A DNA stretch of 64,000 bases from Acinetobacter sp. ANC 3781 (GTDB taxonomy: Bacteria > Pseudomonadota > Gammaproteobacteria > Pseudomonadales > Moraxellaceae): contig NZ_SJOH01000013.1 in assembly GCF_004331285.1 (NCBI RefSeq), forward strand, positions 48,120 through 112,119, in the 5' to 3' direction. This document shows, piece by piece, positions 8,210-17,532 of the stretch. How positions within the stretch are numbered: the first letter of the stretch is position 1; every line of letters begins with the position of its first letter. The notes below the pieces were generated by a model. That model worked only from the letters and a program-made list of their open reading frames with translations, did no database searches and was not told where the DNA came from. The position numbers were made by a program, and so were the translations under genes.

Positions 8210-9787
8210 TTATCGATAATCGGCAAGATATTGCTCAAAGCTGAGACTGCTATCTTGTTCGAGTTGCTGTTGTTGTTGCAAAGATTGCTCAGCCAGCCCC
8301 TCAAAATAAGACATTGTATCCGGGCTTAATTGATGCTGCGCATAGGTCGTTGCATGTTGTTGTGCCATAAAACTACCAAAGTTCCATGTGCCACCATTTT
8401 CTAAAGTATCGGCAATCACTTGTGCAGACAGAGTTTCATCCACTTCATCAATGCGTTTAAGCATGATCGCCAATGCAGCTGAATACAGATTGGTACTATA
8501 AGTCGCATCCAGCAAATCAGCCAAAGGTTGCATTGCTGTAAGCTGAGTACGTGACCAGTCTTCAATGGCATGTTCACCTGCTGCATCAATAATCAATGCA
8601 TTTGGCGCACGACCACGATTCACCACCTCAGTCTGATTACGCTCAATCTGTTCTTGTTCTTGATCCAGTAAATCCGGACTATCTTGCAATAAACAATACA
8701 ATGCCAACACTTCCAGGAATGCCGCTGTGTTTTCATCGATCCCGATCGGACTATAGGGATTGACATCTACGGCACGCAGTTCGACATAGCCCACCCCACG
8801 CTTCTCAAGCGCTTCAGAGGGGGTTTCCCTAGCTTGAGGCACCTGTTTCGGACGGACTAAACTGTAGTATTCATTTTCAATTTGCAGCACATGGTCATTG
8901 ATTTGAATCGGCTCGCCCTGTTCATCATTTAGACCCAAACGGCTAAACGGCGCATAAGGCGTTTTTACCGCTTTTTGCAATCCCTCTAAATAACCGGACA
9001 GGTTATTGTAGTGAATGCCCAATTCTTTCTGGGCAGAATTCTGATAACCAAAATTACCCATGCGCAGTGCTGTCGCATATGGCAGGAACAAGGTTCCTTT
9101 TAATAAAGGTAATAAGTGATGTTCACGTCCAGTCATAAAGCACTGGCACACTGAGGGACTGGCCCCAACCAGGAACATTACCAAGGGGGTCAAACGAATA
9201 AAGTTACGAATTAAACCAAAGTAACGATGACTGCGATAATCCTGCAAAGTTAAACTTTTTAGTGTGTCGTCAGTTTCTTGTTGTTGCAGCGCTTCAAACA
9301 CTTGGTCAGGGAATGATAAATTATAATGCACCCCTGAAATGGTCTGCATGCGACGACCATAACGCACGCCTAAGCCATGACGATATAACGTCTTAAAACG
9401 GCCCGCATTGGAGGTGCCATATTGTGCTAAACGAATATTGTTTTCCTCATCATCGAGCATACATGGCATCGACAATGGCCACAGTTTTTCACCATTTTCT
9501 AAATAGCGATGGGCAATCGCATGAATATCTTCTAAATAATGCAATGCTTTTTTAATGCTGTCTTGTGGCGGAGTAATAAACTCCATCAAAGCTTCTGAAT
9601 AATCTGTGGTGATATGCGGATGTGTTAAAGCCGACCCGAGTGCTTTTGGATGCGATGCTTGCGACAAAAAACCATTGCTTTGCATACGCAGGCTTTCGCG
9701 CTCAATACCGCGCAACATGCCTTTAAACAGCGAAGAATCCACCCAAGCTGGTAATACAACTTGAGAGGTCGATTCGGGTTGACTCAT
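8210..9787 (-). CDS. gshA: Glutamate-cysteine ligase
   Basis: GshA catalyses ATP-dependent joining of glutamate and cysteine, the first step of glutathione synthesis in the cytoplasm. The 525-residue length and motifs such as GIERESLRM near residue 28, TTDYSEALMEFITPP, ISGVHYNLSFP, and the late VELRAVDVNPYSP are characteristic of the proteobacterial type 1 enzyme. The last ~35 residues contain a run of glutamines (SLQQQQQLEQ). The gene has a long AT-rich upstream gap and is followed 18 bp later by dsbB. No glutathione synthetase gene is nearby. Confidence 0.95.
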   Translation of the reverse strand: MSQPESTSQVVLPAWVDSSLFKGMLRGIERESLRMQSNGFLSQASHPKALGSALTHPHITTDYSEALMEFITPPQDSIKKALHYLEDIHAIAHRYLENGEKLWPLSMPCMLDDEENNIRLAQYGTSNAGRFKTLYRHGLGVRYGRRMQTISGVHYNLSFPDQVFEALQQQETDDTLKSLTLQDYRSHRYFGLIRNFIRLTPLVMFLVGASPSVCQCFMTGREHHLLPLLKGTLFLPYATALRMGNFGYQNSAQKELGIHYNNLSGYLEGLQKAVKTPYAPFSRLGLNDEQGEPIQINDHVLQIENEYYSLVRPKQVPQARETPSEALEKRGVGYVELRAVDVNPYSPIGIDENTAAFLEVLALYCLLQDSPDLLDQEQEQIERNQTEVVNRGRAPNALIIDAAGEHAIEDWSRTQLTAMQPLADLLDATYSTNLYSAALAIMLKRIDEVDETLSAQVIADTLENGGTWNFGSFMAQQHATTYAQHQLSPDTMSYFEGLAEQSLQQQQQLEQDSSLSFEQYLADYR

Positions 9788-10011
9788 TACAATCTCGCTT
9801 ATCGGAAGATAACTACTAAATAGAACTACTAAAATAAAATCATCAGTTTATAGCAGTATAACGTGATTTTGGACTGTCACATTAAACCGAGTATAGTTTT
9901 CAAGCAAATGTCGATTTTATTTCTGGCAAATTTTTATCACAAAGTTACTCTATAAGACACCTACAATTTGTGATTGTATTGAATAATAAGTGCTAAGGAA
10001 TTGTAAATATT

Positions 10012-10551
10012 ATGAATTATCAGGATATTCTGGACTTTTGGTTTAACCCCGAAACACAGCCTTTATGGTTTGTAAAAAGTGATGATTTTGATGGATTAAT
10101 TAATCAAAAGTTTCGTGATATTCACCAGCAAGCAGCACAAGCCGAGCTTTGGTCGTGGCGAAAAACTGCCGAAGGCCGCCTGGCTGAAATTATTGTACTG
10201 GACCAATTTTCACGAAATTTGTTCCGGGATCAAGCGCAAGCCTTTGCCCAAGATGCTTTGGCACTGACCCTTGCCCAAGAAGCAATTAGCCTGGATTTGG
10301 ATAAACAATTAAGTCCAGAACAACGTGCGTTTTTATATATGCCGTTTATGCACAGTGAATCGAAATTCATCCATGAATTCGCGTTAAAATTATTTCAACG
10401 ACTGGGTAATCCCATGAATCTGGATTACGAGAAAATGCATAAAGCAATTATTGACCGTTTCAGGCGCTATCCGCACCGTAATCAAATTTTAGCGCGTACC
10501 TCGACTGCAGAAGAGCTCGAATTTTTAACCCAACCCAACAGCAGTTTCTAA
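10012..10551 (+). CDS. DUF924-family protein
   Basis: A 179-residue cytoplasmic protein with the DUF924 pattern: an opening DILDFWFNPETQPLWF, the basic stretch LAEIIVLDQFSRNLFRDQAQAFAQD, and YMPFMHSESKFIHEFALKLF. The family is all-helical, TPR-like, common in proteobacteria, and has no assigned reaction. AAGGAATTG precedes the ATG. The stop lies 51 bp before the lipoprotein gene at 10603, on the same strand, so a loose transcriptional unit with the next two genes is possible. Confidence 0.85.
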   Translation: MNYQDILDFWFNPETQPLWFVKSDDFDGLINQKFRDIHQQAAQAELWSWRKTAEGRLAEIIVLDQFSRNLFRDQAQAFAQDALALTLAQEAISLDLDKQLSPEQRAFLYMPFMHSESKFIHEFALKLFQRLGNPMNLDYEKMHKAIIDRFRRYPHRNQILARTSTAEELEFLTQPNSSF

Positions 10552-10602
10552 ACATTTATTGTGTCTCCTCCCTCGCACAGTAAATTGGTATGGAGGTTTA
10601 AC

Positions 10603-11157
10603 ATGAAAAATAGCATTATGGGCCTCAGCATAGTGGCGGCAATTGCCCTCTCTGGCTGTGCAACCACACCTTCCAAACCGCTGACTTTTGACCAATTAGG
10701 TCAATTCAGTAATATCCCTTTAAATTCACAGTCCTATCGCATCAGTTTCCAGGCACGTCCCAACATGAGTTTTGGGACAGCCGAGGAAATCACCTTGGTC
10801 AAAGCAGCTCAAACCACCCTACAAAACGGATTTCGCTATTTTAAAGTCCTGAATGATCCAAGTAATCGTAGCCAAGCCCCACGACAAGCTGTGGTCTACT
10901 CCACCCCAATGTACTATCCATACGGCTATTACAGCCGTTATCCTGGTTTCTGGCCTGATCCATTTTATGATATGCCGCGCGTAGTGAATATTGACCCAGT
11001 AGAGGTTTCCTATACTATTGAATGTTATAAAGATCAGAAAAAAGCACCAAATGATGCCTTCGATGCCTATTTAATTTTACAATCGTTAGGGCAAAAATAC
11101 GGACTTAGCCCGACTGGACAAGTTTTACAGCCTCCAGTCGTGACACCAAAAAAATAA
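10603..11157 (+). CDS. Predicted lipoprotein, CC0125/CC1285-like
   Basis: The 184-residue product starts MKNSIMGLSIVAAIALSGC, a lipoprotein signal with lipobox LSGC, so the mature protein should be lipid-anchored at residue 19. The start at 10603 is fixed by GGAGGT seven bases upstream; an in-frame ATG at 10561 would spoil the signal peptide. The mature part has a Tyr/Pro-rich insertion near residues 105-125 (STPMYYPYGYYSRYPGF) and a final QSLGQKYGLSPTG helix. It resembles the CC0125/CC1285 lipoprotein family of unknown function. It is followed 29 bp later by the DUF445 gene. Confidence 0.75.
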   Translation: MKNSIMGLSIVAAIALSGCATTPSKPLTFDQLGQFSNIPLNSQSYRISFQARPNMSFGTAEEITLVKAAQTTLQNGFRYFKVLNDPSNRSQAPRQAVVYSTPMYYPYGYYSRYPGFWPDPFYDMPRVVNIDPVEVSYTIECYKDQKKAPNDAFDAYLILQSLGQKYGLSPTGQVLQPPVVTPKK

Positions 11158-11186
11158 CCGATCTCCCCTATTAACAGGAATATTGC

Positions 11187-12494
11187 ATGACTCCAGCGGA
11201 AGTAACTCCTCCACCTAGTTTGCAACGCAGTAAACGCTTTGCCACCATTGCTCTAATCTTGGCGATTCTGACTTGGTTAGTGTTGATGGTGGTGGCCAAA
11301 CTACTTCCTGAATATGTCTGGCTGATTCATATTTTCATGCTGGCTGCCGAAGCAGGTGTGGTGGGCGGTTTAGCCGACTGGTACGCCATTACCGTGCTGT
11401 TCCGTAACCCGTTTGGGAAAATGCCGATTCCCAAATTCATGCGTGATCACACCGAAATCATTCCGCGCAATAAAGCCCGTATTGCAGAATCAATGGGACG
11501 TTTTGTACAGGAAAATTTTTTATCGCCGCAGGTGGTGAAGCGAAGCCTGCACAATACCGATCTTAGTCTGGCCATTGGACAATGGTTAGCCAAACCTGAA
11601 AATAACGCTCAAGTCACCCAAGTCATTCAGCAAACTGTACCGAAAATTTTTGAATTCGTGGGACAGGAACAAATTGGACGTTTTATTCAAAATAATAGCG
11701 TGCAATGGGTGCGCAATACCCAAATCAATACCTTGGCCAGTGAAATGCTGCGCGCGGTTTTGGAAAATGATTTTCATCAAGATGTCTTACAACGCGGACT
11801 CGATCTTGCGCATGAATGGGTAATGTCACATCCGGAAGAAACCCGTCAACTGACACGTACCTTATTCAAAGAGTTAGGGGTATGGAAACTGGCGAAAGGT
11901 GCAAGCTGGATTGGAATTGATGTACAGCAACGTACCATCGACTCACTGGTTGAACGAGTAGAATCGATGCTTGCCGACCCGGAACATCCGTGGCGTCAAA
12001 AAATTGAAGAAATGGGTCATCAATTGATGCTGGAACTGGCAGATGATGAAAGTAGTGCCAGTCATCGTTTAAACAGCACCAAAGATGCCTTGCTGGACAG
12101 CCCGCAAGTGCTGAATTTTATTAGTGGGGCTGTGGTCATTCTTTGTGATGCCATTAAAGCTGACTTATTAAAAGACGATTCAGGTATTGCTCAAAACCTG
12201 CGTGTCGCTATTCAGCAAGTGGGGGAAAATATCATTTCCAACCCGGCAGTACGTGAATTACTCAATGACCGGATGAGTGGAATTGCAGTTAATTTGAGTG
12301 ACCAGTACAGTGAAAAAGTGATTCGGTTTATAAGCGAACGCATTCATGAATGGGATTCGCGGGAAATGATCGACAAAATTGAAAATGAAGTCGGTGGCGA
12401 CTTGCACATGATCCGCGTCAATGGTGTGGTGGTGGGGGCATTTATTGGTTTGGTGCTTGGGATTATTCGCGCTTTGGTTGATGTGATGCTTTAG
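11187..12494 (+). CDS. DUF445 (YjiN-like) membrane protein
   Basis: A 435-residue protein with two hydrophobic N-terminal segments (FATIALILAILTWLVLMVV and the EAGVVGGLADWYAITVLFR region), a long soluble helical middle, and a C-terminal membrane segment (VVVGAFIGLVLGIIRALV). The motif GGLADWYAITVLFRNPFGK followed by PIPKFMRDHTEIIPRNK defines DUF445. Function is unknown. AACAGGAATATTGC precedes the ATG. The three genes from 10012 run in one direction with short gaps. Confidence 0.85.
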   Translation: MTPAEVTPPPSLQRSKRFATIALILAILTWLVLMVVAKLLPEYVWLIHIFMLAAEAGVVGGLADWYAITVLFRNPFGKMPIPKFMRDHTEIIPRNKARIAESMGRFVQENFLSPQVVKRSLHNTDLSLAIGQWLAKPENNAQVTQVIQQTVPKIFEFVGQEQIGRFIQNNSVQWVRNTQINTLASEMLRAVLENDFHQDVLQRGLDLAHEWVMSHPEETRQLTRTLFKELGVWKLAKGASWIGIDVQQRTIDSLVERVESMLADPEHPWRQKIEEMGHQLMLELADDESSASHRLNSTKDALLDSPQVLNFISGAVVILCDAIKADLLKDDSGIAQNLRVAIQQVGENIISNPAVRELLNDRMSGIAVNLSDQYSEKVIRFISERIHEWDSREMIDKIENEVGGDLHMIRVNGVVVGAFIGLVLGIIRALVDVML

Positions 12495-12646
12495 TTTGAT
12501 TCAGGTATTTAAATTACAGCAGACTTTGCTCAATAAGCAAAATATGCTTGTTAAAATCATTCAAGTTTTTAAGGTCTCTAAACTATAAATCTTTCAAACG
12601 AAAAAAGTAGAAAGATGGGAACAGACTATAGCCTAAAAGGACAAAA

Positions 12647-12949
12647 TTACTTCGGCCCATTCGAATCTGATAGATCAACCAGTCTGGCAGTTAATTTACG
12701 GACTAAAGGTAAAAGCATTAATACAATTGGAAAAGCAAAAGCCCAAGAAATCATCCAGTTGTGAAACCATAAATTCATAAAACCATCACTCCAACCCAGA
12801 TTACGCAGCATATTAATCAAGGAAATAATGCCACTCATCAGTCCAGATAAAATAAACGGCATCACCACCGTGGCCCATTTTGCTGGAAGTTTGGGAATAT
12901 TTCCGATAATCGTTGGGCGTTCAGGTCGCATATTGTCTGTTCTGTTCAT
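12647..12949 (-). CDS. DUF2798 small membrane protein
   Basis: About 100 residues with two transmembrane helices: PFILSGLMSGIISLINML and SWAFAFPIVLMLLPLVRKL, separated by FMNLWFHNWM. This is the DUF2798 pattern. I start it at ATG 12949 (MNRTDNMRPERPTIIG), which has GGAGGG ten bases upstream. A longer frame back to 13066 would overlap the argS leader and adds a basic stretch with no family match. It faces away from argS. Function unknown. Confidence 0.75.
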   Translation of the reverse strand: MNRTDNMRPERPTIIGNIPKLPAKWATVVMPFILSGLMSGIISLINMLRNLGWSDGFMNLWFHNWMISWAFAFPIVLMLLPLVRKLTARLVDLSDSNGPK

Positions 12950-13128
12950 TCTTTTAAGCCCTCCAATATGCCATAAATCATGCTTTTTGGGATTTTTTCC
13001 TTGTTTTATCTTCTGCCCCTTTAGGTAGACTGTCGGACAAGATTTATTCAATACAAATGGGTTCACCTAAAGACGATGAAATTTGCTATATTTGCTGTTT
13101 TTCCGCGACGTTTATTTTTCGACTGATT

Positions 13129-14919
13129 ATGAATACGGCAATCCAAGCAGCTCTCGAACATGCAGTGCAATCTCTTCAAGCTGAAGGTGTACTCCCATCC
13201 GACTTTAATAACAGTGGCAACTTAACGCGAACCAAAGACCGAAGCCACGGTGACTTCGCCTCGAACATCGCGATGATCGGTTCTAAAGCTGCTGGCATGA
13301 AGCCTCGTGATCTCGCGGAAAAAATCCTCGCCAGTCTTCCTGAAGTTTCTGATATCAGTAAAGCAGAAATTGCTGGCCCTGGCTTTATTAATTTCTTTTT
13401 AAATGCCGACCAACGCTTTACTGTGCTTGATCAGATCCAAGCGCAAAAGGATCAATTCGGTCGTACCCAGGCCAACGCTGAAAAACGTATTCAAGTCGAA
13501 TTCGTTTCTGCAAATCCAACCTCTAGCCTACACGTAGGTCATGGTCGTGGTGCAGCATATGGTATGACGGTGGCCAACTTGCTTGAAGCAACGGGTGCAA
13601 AAGTTGACCGCGAATATTATGTCAATGATGCCGGCCGTCAAATGGATATCCTGGCAACATCCACATACTTGCGTTATTTAGAATTAACCGGTCAAGAACT
13701 GGTATTCCCTAAAAATGCTTACCAAGGTGACTACGTTAAAGAAATCGCACAAAGCATTATCGACAAAGATGGGGATGCTTATGTACGCCCTGTTGCGGAT
13801 GTCTATAAAGACGTGCCTGAAGATGTGCAATTTGCAGCTGAACTTGATGCAGATGGTAACAAGGTTGTGCTTTCAGGCGATAAAGAAAAACATATCGATG
13901 GTTTGATCTTCAATTCACAACAATTAATTGGTCAAGGCTACCGCGTATTTTTACAAGCGGCTTTAAAAGCCATTCTTGATGACATTAAAGATGACCTTGG
14001 CGAATTCGGTGTAACCTTCCATCAATGGTTCAGTGAAGAGTCATTGACGGATAAAATTGAAGAAGCGCTTCAAACTCTTGATCAACGCGGTTTCTTGTAT
14101 GAACAAGACGGCAATATCTGGTTTAAATCGACTGAATTCGGCGATGAAAAAGACCGTGTAGTCAAACGCCGTAATGGTCAAACCACGTATTTCGCATCTG
14201 ACATTGCATACCACTTAAATAAATTACAACGTGGCTATACCGATATCGTGGATATCTGGGGTTCAGACCACCACGGTTATATCGCACGTGTCAAAGCTGC
14301 GATTGATGCGATGGGTTATGACTCTAAAAAACTCACTGTGCTTTTGGTTCAGTTCGTCAGCCTATGGCGTGGCGGCGAGATGGTACAAATGTCATCTCGT
14401 TCAGGTCAGTTCGTCACTTTACGTGACTTGCGTAAAGAAGTCGGCAATGATGCAGCGCGTTTCTATTATGTAATGCGTAAATCTGAACAGCACATTGACT
14501 TTGACCTTGACCTTGCAGTGTCACAAAGCAAAGACAATGCGGTGTATTACATTCAATACGCCCACGCACGTATTTGCCGTATGTTAGAGAAAGCAGCCTC
14601 TACTCATGTGAATTTTGATGCCGTAAATGCACGTCAATTTGCAGCGAAACTGGATCTTGATGCTGAAACTGAAATTTTAGCCAAGCTTGCCGCATATCCT
14701 GAAATTGTAATTCGGGCAGCTAACAGTTACGAACCGCATCAAGTCGGTAACTATCTGAAAGAATTGGCAGCATTATTTCACGGTTGGTATAATGAGCATA
14801 AAGTACTCAACAATGATGCCGACCTTACGCAAGCCCGTTTATTACTTTCAGTAAATGTACAACAAGTCTTACGTAATGGTTTAGAATTATTAGGTGTATC
14901 TGCCCCTACCTCAATGTAA
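13129..14919 (+). CDS. argS: Arginyl-tRNA synthetase
   Basis: ArgS charges tRNA-Arg. The 596-residue class I enzyme begins MNTAIQAALEHAVQSL, has the arginyl-specific N-terminal Add1 domain, the HIGH-type motif NPTSSLHVGHGRGAAYG near residue 130, the KMSKS-region equivalent around QMSSRSGQFVTLRDL, and the DALR anticodon-binding end (NYLKELAALFHGWYNEHKVL). An upstream frame from 13057 adds 24 residues with no family support, and the accepted ATG 13129 fits known ArgS starts. The SPOR gene follows 22 bp later. Confidence 0.95.
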   Translation: MNTAIQAALEHAVQSLQAEGVLPSDFNNSGNLTRTKDRSHGDFASNIAMIGSKAAGMKPRDLAEKILASLPEVSDISKAEIAGPGFINFFLNADQRFTVLDQIQAQKDQFGRTQANAEKRIQVEFVSANPTSSLHVGHGRGAAYGMTVANLLEATGAKVDREYYVNDAGRQMDILATSTYLRYLELTGQELVFPKNAYQGDYVKEIAQSIIDKDGDAYVRPVADVYKDVPEDVQFAAELDADGNKVVLSGDKEKHIDGLIFNSQQLIGQGYRVFLQAALKAILDDIKDDLGEFGVTFHQWFSEESLTDKIEEALQTLDQRGFLYEQDGNIWFKSTEFGDEKDRVVKRRNGQTTYFASDIAYHLNKLQRGYTDIVDIWGSDHHGYIARVKAAIDAMGYDSKKLTVLLVQFVSLWRGGEMVQMSSRSGQFVTLRDLRKEVGNDAARFYYVMRKSEQHIDFDLDLAVSQSKDNAVYYIQYAHARICRMLEKAASTHVNFDAVNARQFAAKLDLDAETEILAKLAAYPEIVIRAANSYEPHQVGNYLKELAALFHGWYNEHKVLNNDADLTQARLLLSVNVQQVLRNGLELLGVSAPTSM

Positions 14920-14941
14920 TTAGAACAAAAGGAAGTCCCAC

Positions 14942-15553
14942 GTGTTTGGAAAAACGCAACGCGGTGTATCTGAGCGACCGAACAAGCCTAAGAAGCCATT
15001 GATTCCGGCATGGCTTGGAACACTTGTCGTCATTTTAATCGTGCTGAGTTTTGCTGTAGCTCTAATGCTATGGAAACCGTGGGCACCGGTTCAGCCGAAG
15101 AATCAGATTAATTCTGAACATTACCAAGAAGATACCAACAAAGACTATCGTTTCTATGATTTATTGCCTCAGCAACAAGTCACGCCTATTCCTGATCAAG
15201 CAGTGCCTGAAACTAAAAAATCAGAAACTGTCGTGATTGTTGAAGCGCCTGAAGAAAAACCGACAGTTAACACGGAAGCTACTGAGCCAGGCCTTGAAAG
15301 CGTTGAAGCTCCGGTTGCCCATCAGCCAAGTTATATTCTTCAAGTTCGTAGCTATGCTGATCCAGATAGTGCGGATGCTCGTCGCGCTGAAATTATTTTG
15401 AATGGTTTATCTGCCGATGTGGTTAAATCGGTTGAAAATGGGCAAACTTGGTATCGGGTAATTTCCGGTCCTTACGATTCGCCTGAAGCTGCAATCCTAG
15501 CCCAGCAAACTTTACAACGCAGTGGTATTGATTCGATTGTGGTTAAACGTTAA
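14942..15553 (+). CDS. SPOR-domain cell envelope protein
   Basis: The 203-residue product starts at a GTG (14942) with AAAGGAAG eight bases upstream. It has a short basic cytoplasmic part (PNKPKKPLIP), one transmembrane helix (LGTLVVILIVLSFAVALML), a ~75-residue acidic and Pro-rich linker, and a C-terminal SPOR domain (SYILQVRSYADPDSADARR to SGIDSIVVKR). SPOR domains bind denuded glycan at the division septum, as in FtsN. The bitopic N-in layout is FtsN-like, but the protein is shorter and the equivalence is not proven. It lies directly after argS and ends in a strong terminator. Confidence 0.85.
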   Translation: MFGKTQRGVSERPNKPKKPLIPAWLGTLVVILIVLSFAVALMLWKPWAPVQPKNQINSEHYQEDTNKDYRFYDLLPQQQVTPIPDQAVPETKKSETVVIVEAPEEKPTVNTEATEPGLESVEAPVAHQPSYILQVRSYADPDSADARRAEIILNGLSADVVKSVENGQTWYRVISGPYDSPEAAILAQQTLQRSGIDSIVVKR

Positions 15554-15565
15554 GTTGAATTCATA

Positions 15566-15596
15566 AAAAAAGCGTCTCAAATGAGGCGCTTTTTTT
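15566..15596 (+). terminator. Terminator of the argS-SPOR unit
   Basis: An AGCGTCTC/GAGGCGCT stem of eight pairs with an AAAT loop and seven T, 13 bp after the SPOR gene stop. Confidence 0.85.
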
Positions 15597-15609
15597 ATAG
15601 TTTAAATTC

Positions 15610-15652
15610 CATCTCCTGCCAGGAGATGAGGATCCTCAGAATATATTCTGAG
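15610..15652. repeat. Chain of three overlapping palindromes
   Basis: Three perfect palindromes follow each other with shared arms: a 19-mer centred on 15619 (CATCTCCTG-C-CAGGAGATG, 15610-15628), a 12-mer TGAGGATCCTCA (15627-15638), and an 18-mer CTCAGAATATATTCTGAG (15635-15652). The middle one can only form at the cost of the outer two. The cluster lies between convergent genes, past the SPOR terminator. A further weak repeat CCTCT/AGAGG spans 15684-15711. It may be a degraded dispersed intergenic repeat; function unknown. Confidence 0.7.
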
Positions 15653-15721
15653 TTCGCAACGAGAAAGGCTGTACGTAAAAGCCCCTCTACCTAAGCTCCT
15701 GCTATGAGAGGAAGAATATTA

Positions 15722-16573
15722 TTAAACCGTATGCCCCAAAGCTTCACCCATCACTACGACTGAGTTCGCTTTAAACATCGCATCCCAAGCCATTTTATCT
15801 TGTTCAAACAAAATCACCGCGGTAGAACCCAAATAGAAACGACCCAGCTCTGCACCTTTTTCAAGGAATAGATTATGTTGATTGAGTTCCAGACGACCTG
15901 TGGGTTTCACCTTACCTGTCGCCACTGTTTCAATACCGGCAACAATCATGGCACCGACTAAAACCACAGCCATACGTCCCAGTTCAGTATCAAACAGACA
16001 CACCATACGTTCATTACGTGCAAACAAACCCGGAATATTTTCCGCAGTCGTCTGATTCACCGAGAACAATTCACCTGGCACATATAAAGTTTCAGTTAAA
16101 GTTCCCGCAAAAGGCATATGCACACGGTGATAATCTTTAGGCGATAAATACACGGTTGCGAACTGGCCATTTTTAAACGGTTCAGCCAGTTGTGGATCGG
16201 CAATTAATTTTTCAACTGAAAAGCTTTGACCCTTGGCCTGAAAAATATCGCCATCTTTGATTTTGCCCAATTGTGAAATTGCACCATCCGCAGGTGAAAC
16301 GATACTGTTGGGATGATCGTCAATCGCGCGGACTCCGTCTTTCAATGAACGAGTGAAAAATTCATTGAAAGACTTATATTTCAATGCATCACTTTGTTCA
16401 GCAATTGACATATCAATACCATATTGGGCTTTAAAAGCCTGAATCACGGTATTTTTGACAATCGGGTTTTCACTGGCCGCGAGTTTCCCCACCACACGTG
16501 ATAACTGGTGTTGTGGCACAATACGTTGTGCCTGAATAAAAATTTGTTTTTTTAATCGTGACGCGAAACTCAA
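15722..16573 (-). CDS. psd: Phosphatidylserine decarboxylase proenzyme
   Basis: Psd makes phosphatidylethanolamine in the inner membrane. The proenzyme cleaves itself at the LGST motif, seen here as [11 protein letters not shown] near residue 250, where the serine becomes the pyruvoyl group. Other conserved parts are [27 protein letters not shown] and LFARNERM. I take the TTG at 16573 as start ([16 protein letters not shown]), which gives the family length of ~283 residues; the frame upstream to 16621 lies inside the rhodanese gene. The TTG overlaps that gene's TGA stop as TTGA, so translation is probably coupled. Confidence 0.9.
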   Translation of the reverse strand: MSFASRLKKQIFIQAQRIVPQHQLSRVVGKLAASENPIVKNTVIQAFKAQYGIDMSIAEQSDALKYKSFNEFFTRSLKDGVRAIDDHPNSIVSPADGAISQLGKIKDGDIFQAKGQSFSVEKLIADPQLAEPFKNGQFATVYLSPKDYHRVHMPFAGTLTETLYVPGELFSVNQTTAENIPGLFARNERMVCLFDTELGRMAVVLVGAMIVAGIETVATGKVKPTGRLELNQHNLFLEKGAELGRFYLGSTAVILFEQDKMAWDAMFKANSVVVMGEALGHTV

Positions 16574-17418
16574 GACGGTAACTCCCCGGTAATAATCGGA
16601 CTGTCGAGGCGGTTGCCCCATTCACTCCACGCACCATCATAAGCCTGAATATTCCAATTGAGTAATCGACCCAAAATATAAGCTAAACCCGAACGGTGAT
16701 GTGACTGACAATATACCACTACAGGTTCATTTAAATTGAATCCCAATTGTTCTAAGCGTTGTTGGGTACGTTCTAAAGGATGTAATTTTAAATGATTTTC
16801 ACGGTTAAGGGCAGTACTCCATTCAAAATGTCGGGCATTTGGAATGTGACCGCCGCGTCGCGCTGCAAGCCGAAGTCCGGTGTATTCATCTTCAGTACGG
16901 CAATCCCACACTTGGATGTTATTGTTTTTTACTTTTTCTAGAAGTTTTGGGTATTCAATCCGGTACTGATCAATATGTGCCTGGTTAATTTCAACCAAAT
17001 GTGCAACAGGTGCTAATTTTTCGACCTCTGAAGAAGTTGGAAAGCCTGCAGCCAACCAGGCATGAATACCGCCATTTAGCAAACTGGTGTTTTCAAAACC
17101 GAGGCAATGCAAATTCCAGATCAAGCGTCCCGCCCATGCCCCGCCTTCATCATCATAGGCGACAAGGTGATGCTCTGGAGAAATATTCAAATATTCAAGC
17201 AGTGCTTGTAAGCCTTCAATATCGGGAAGTAAACCCGAGGCTTGCTCTTCTTGGCGAAGCAGCTGTTTAGGCTTGACATGAATCGCATGTGGGATATGCA
17301 GTTGATCATAAACAGAACTACGGCTTAAATCGACAATACGTAATTTCTCATTGCCCAAATGTGGTAAGAGGTCTTCTGCTTCAATGAGCAGACTAAAATT
17401 AAATGCAGAAACAGTCAT
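16570..17418 (-). CDS. Rhodanese-type sulfurtransferase
   Basis: Two tandem rhodanese domains in ~282 residues: the inactive first one ([20 protein letters not shown]) and the second with the catalytic loop [12 protein letters not shown] near residue 235, giving CQSHHR. The layout is that of 3-mercaptopyruvate or thiosulfate sulfurtransferases. The donor is not evident, since the loop differs from both the common CRKGVT and CGSGVT forms. I choose ATG 17418 ([18 protein letters not shown]), where family similarity begins; in-frame ATGs at 17469 and 17496 add basic residues without homology. It is coupled to psd at its stop codon. Confidence 0.8.
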   Translation of the reverse strand: MTVSAFNFSLLIEAEDLLPHLGNEKLRIVDLSRSSVYDQLHIPHAIHVKPKQLLRQEEQASGLLPDIEGLQALLEYLNISPEHHLVAYDDEGGAWAGRLIWNLHCLGFENTSLLNGGIHAWLAAGFPTSSEVEKLAPVAHLVEINQAHIDQYRIEYPKLLEKVKNNNIQVWDCRTEDEYTGLRLAARRGGHIPNARHFEWSTALNRENHLKLHPLERTQQRLEQLGFNLNEPVVVYCQSHHRSGLAYILGRLLNWNIQAYDGAWSEWGNRLDSPIITGELPS

Positions 17419-17532
17419 ACTTTTTCGAGTTTTATTTAGATCAACATTCACGATCTTAGCACAACTCATTTTCACTATTATGCTGATTTTTTGCATTCTT
17501 TTAGCAAAAAATCAGCTATAGAAAAGTCACTG

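Noticed and set aside
12950..13066. N-terminal extension of the DUF2798 protein
   Set aside because: The extra residues have no homology, overlap the argS leader, and ATG 12949 has a better Shine-Dalgarno sequence.
15610..15652. GGA-containing palindromes as a third Rsm-like RNA
   Set aside because: There are GGA motifs, but no GacA-like box, no -10 at the right place and no terminator of its own; the structure is a palindrome chain, not separate loop hairpins.
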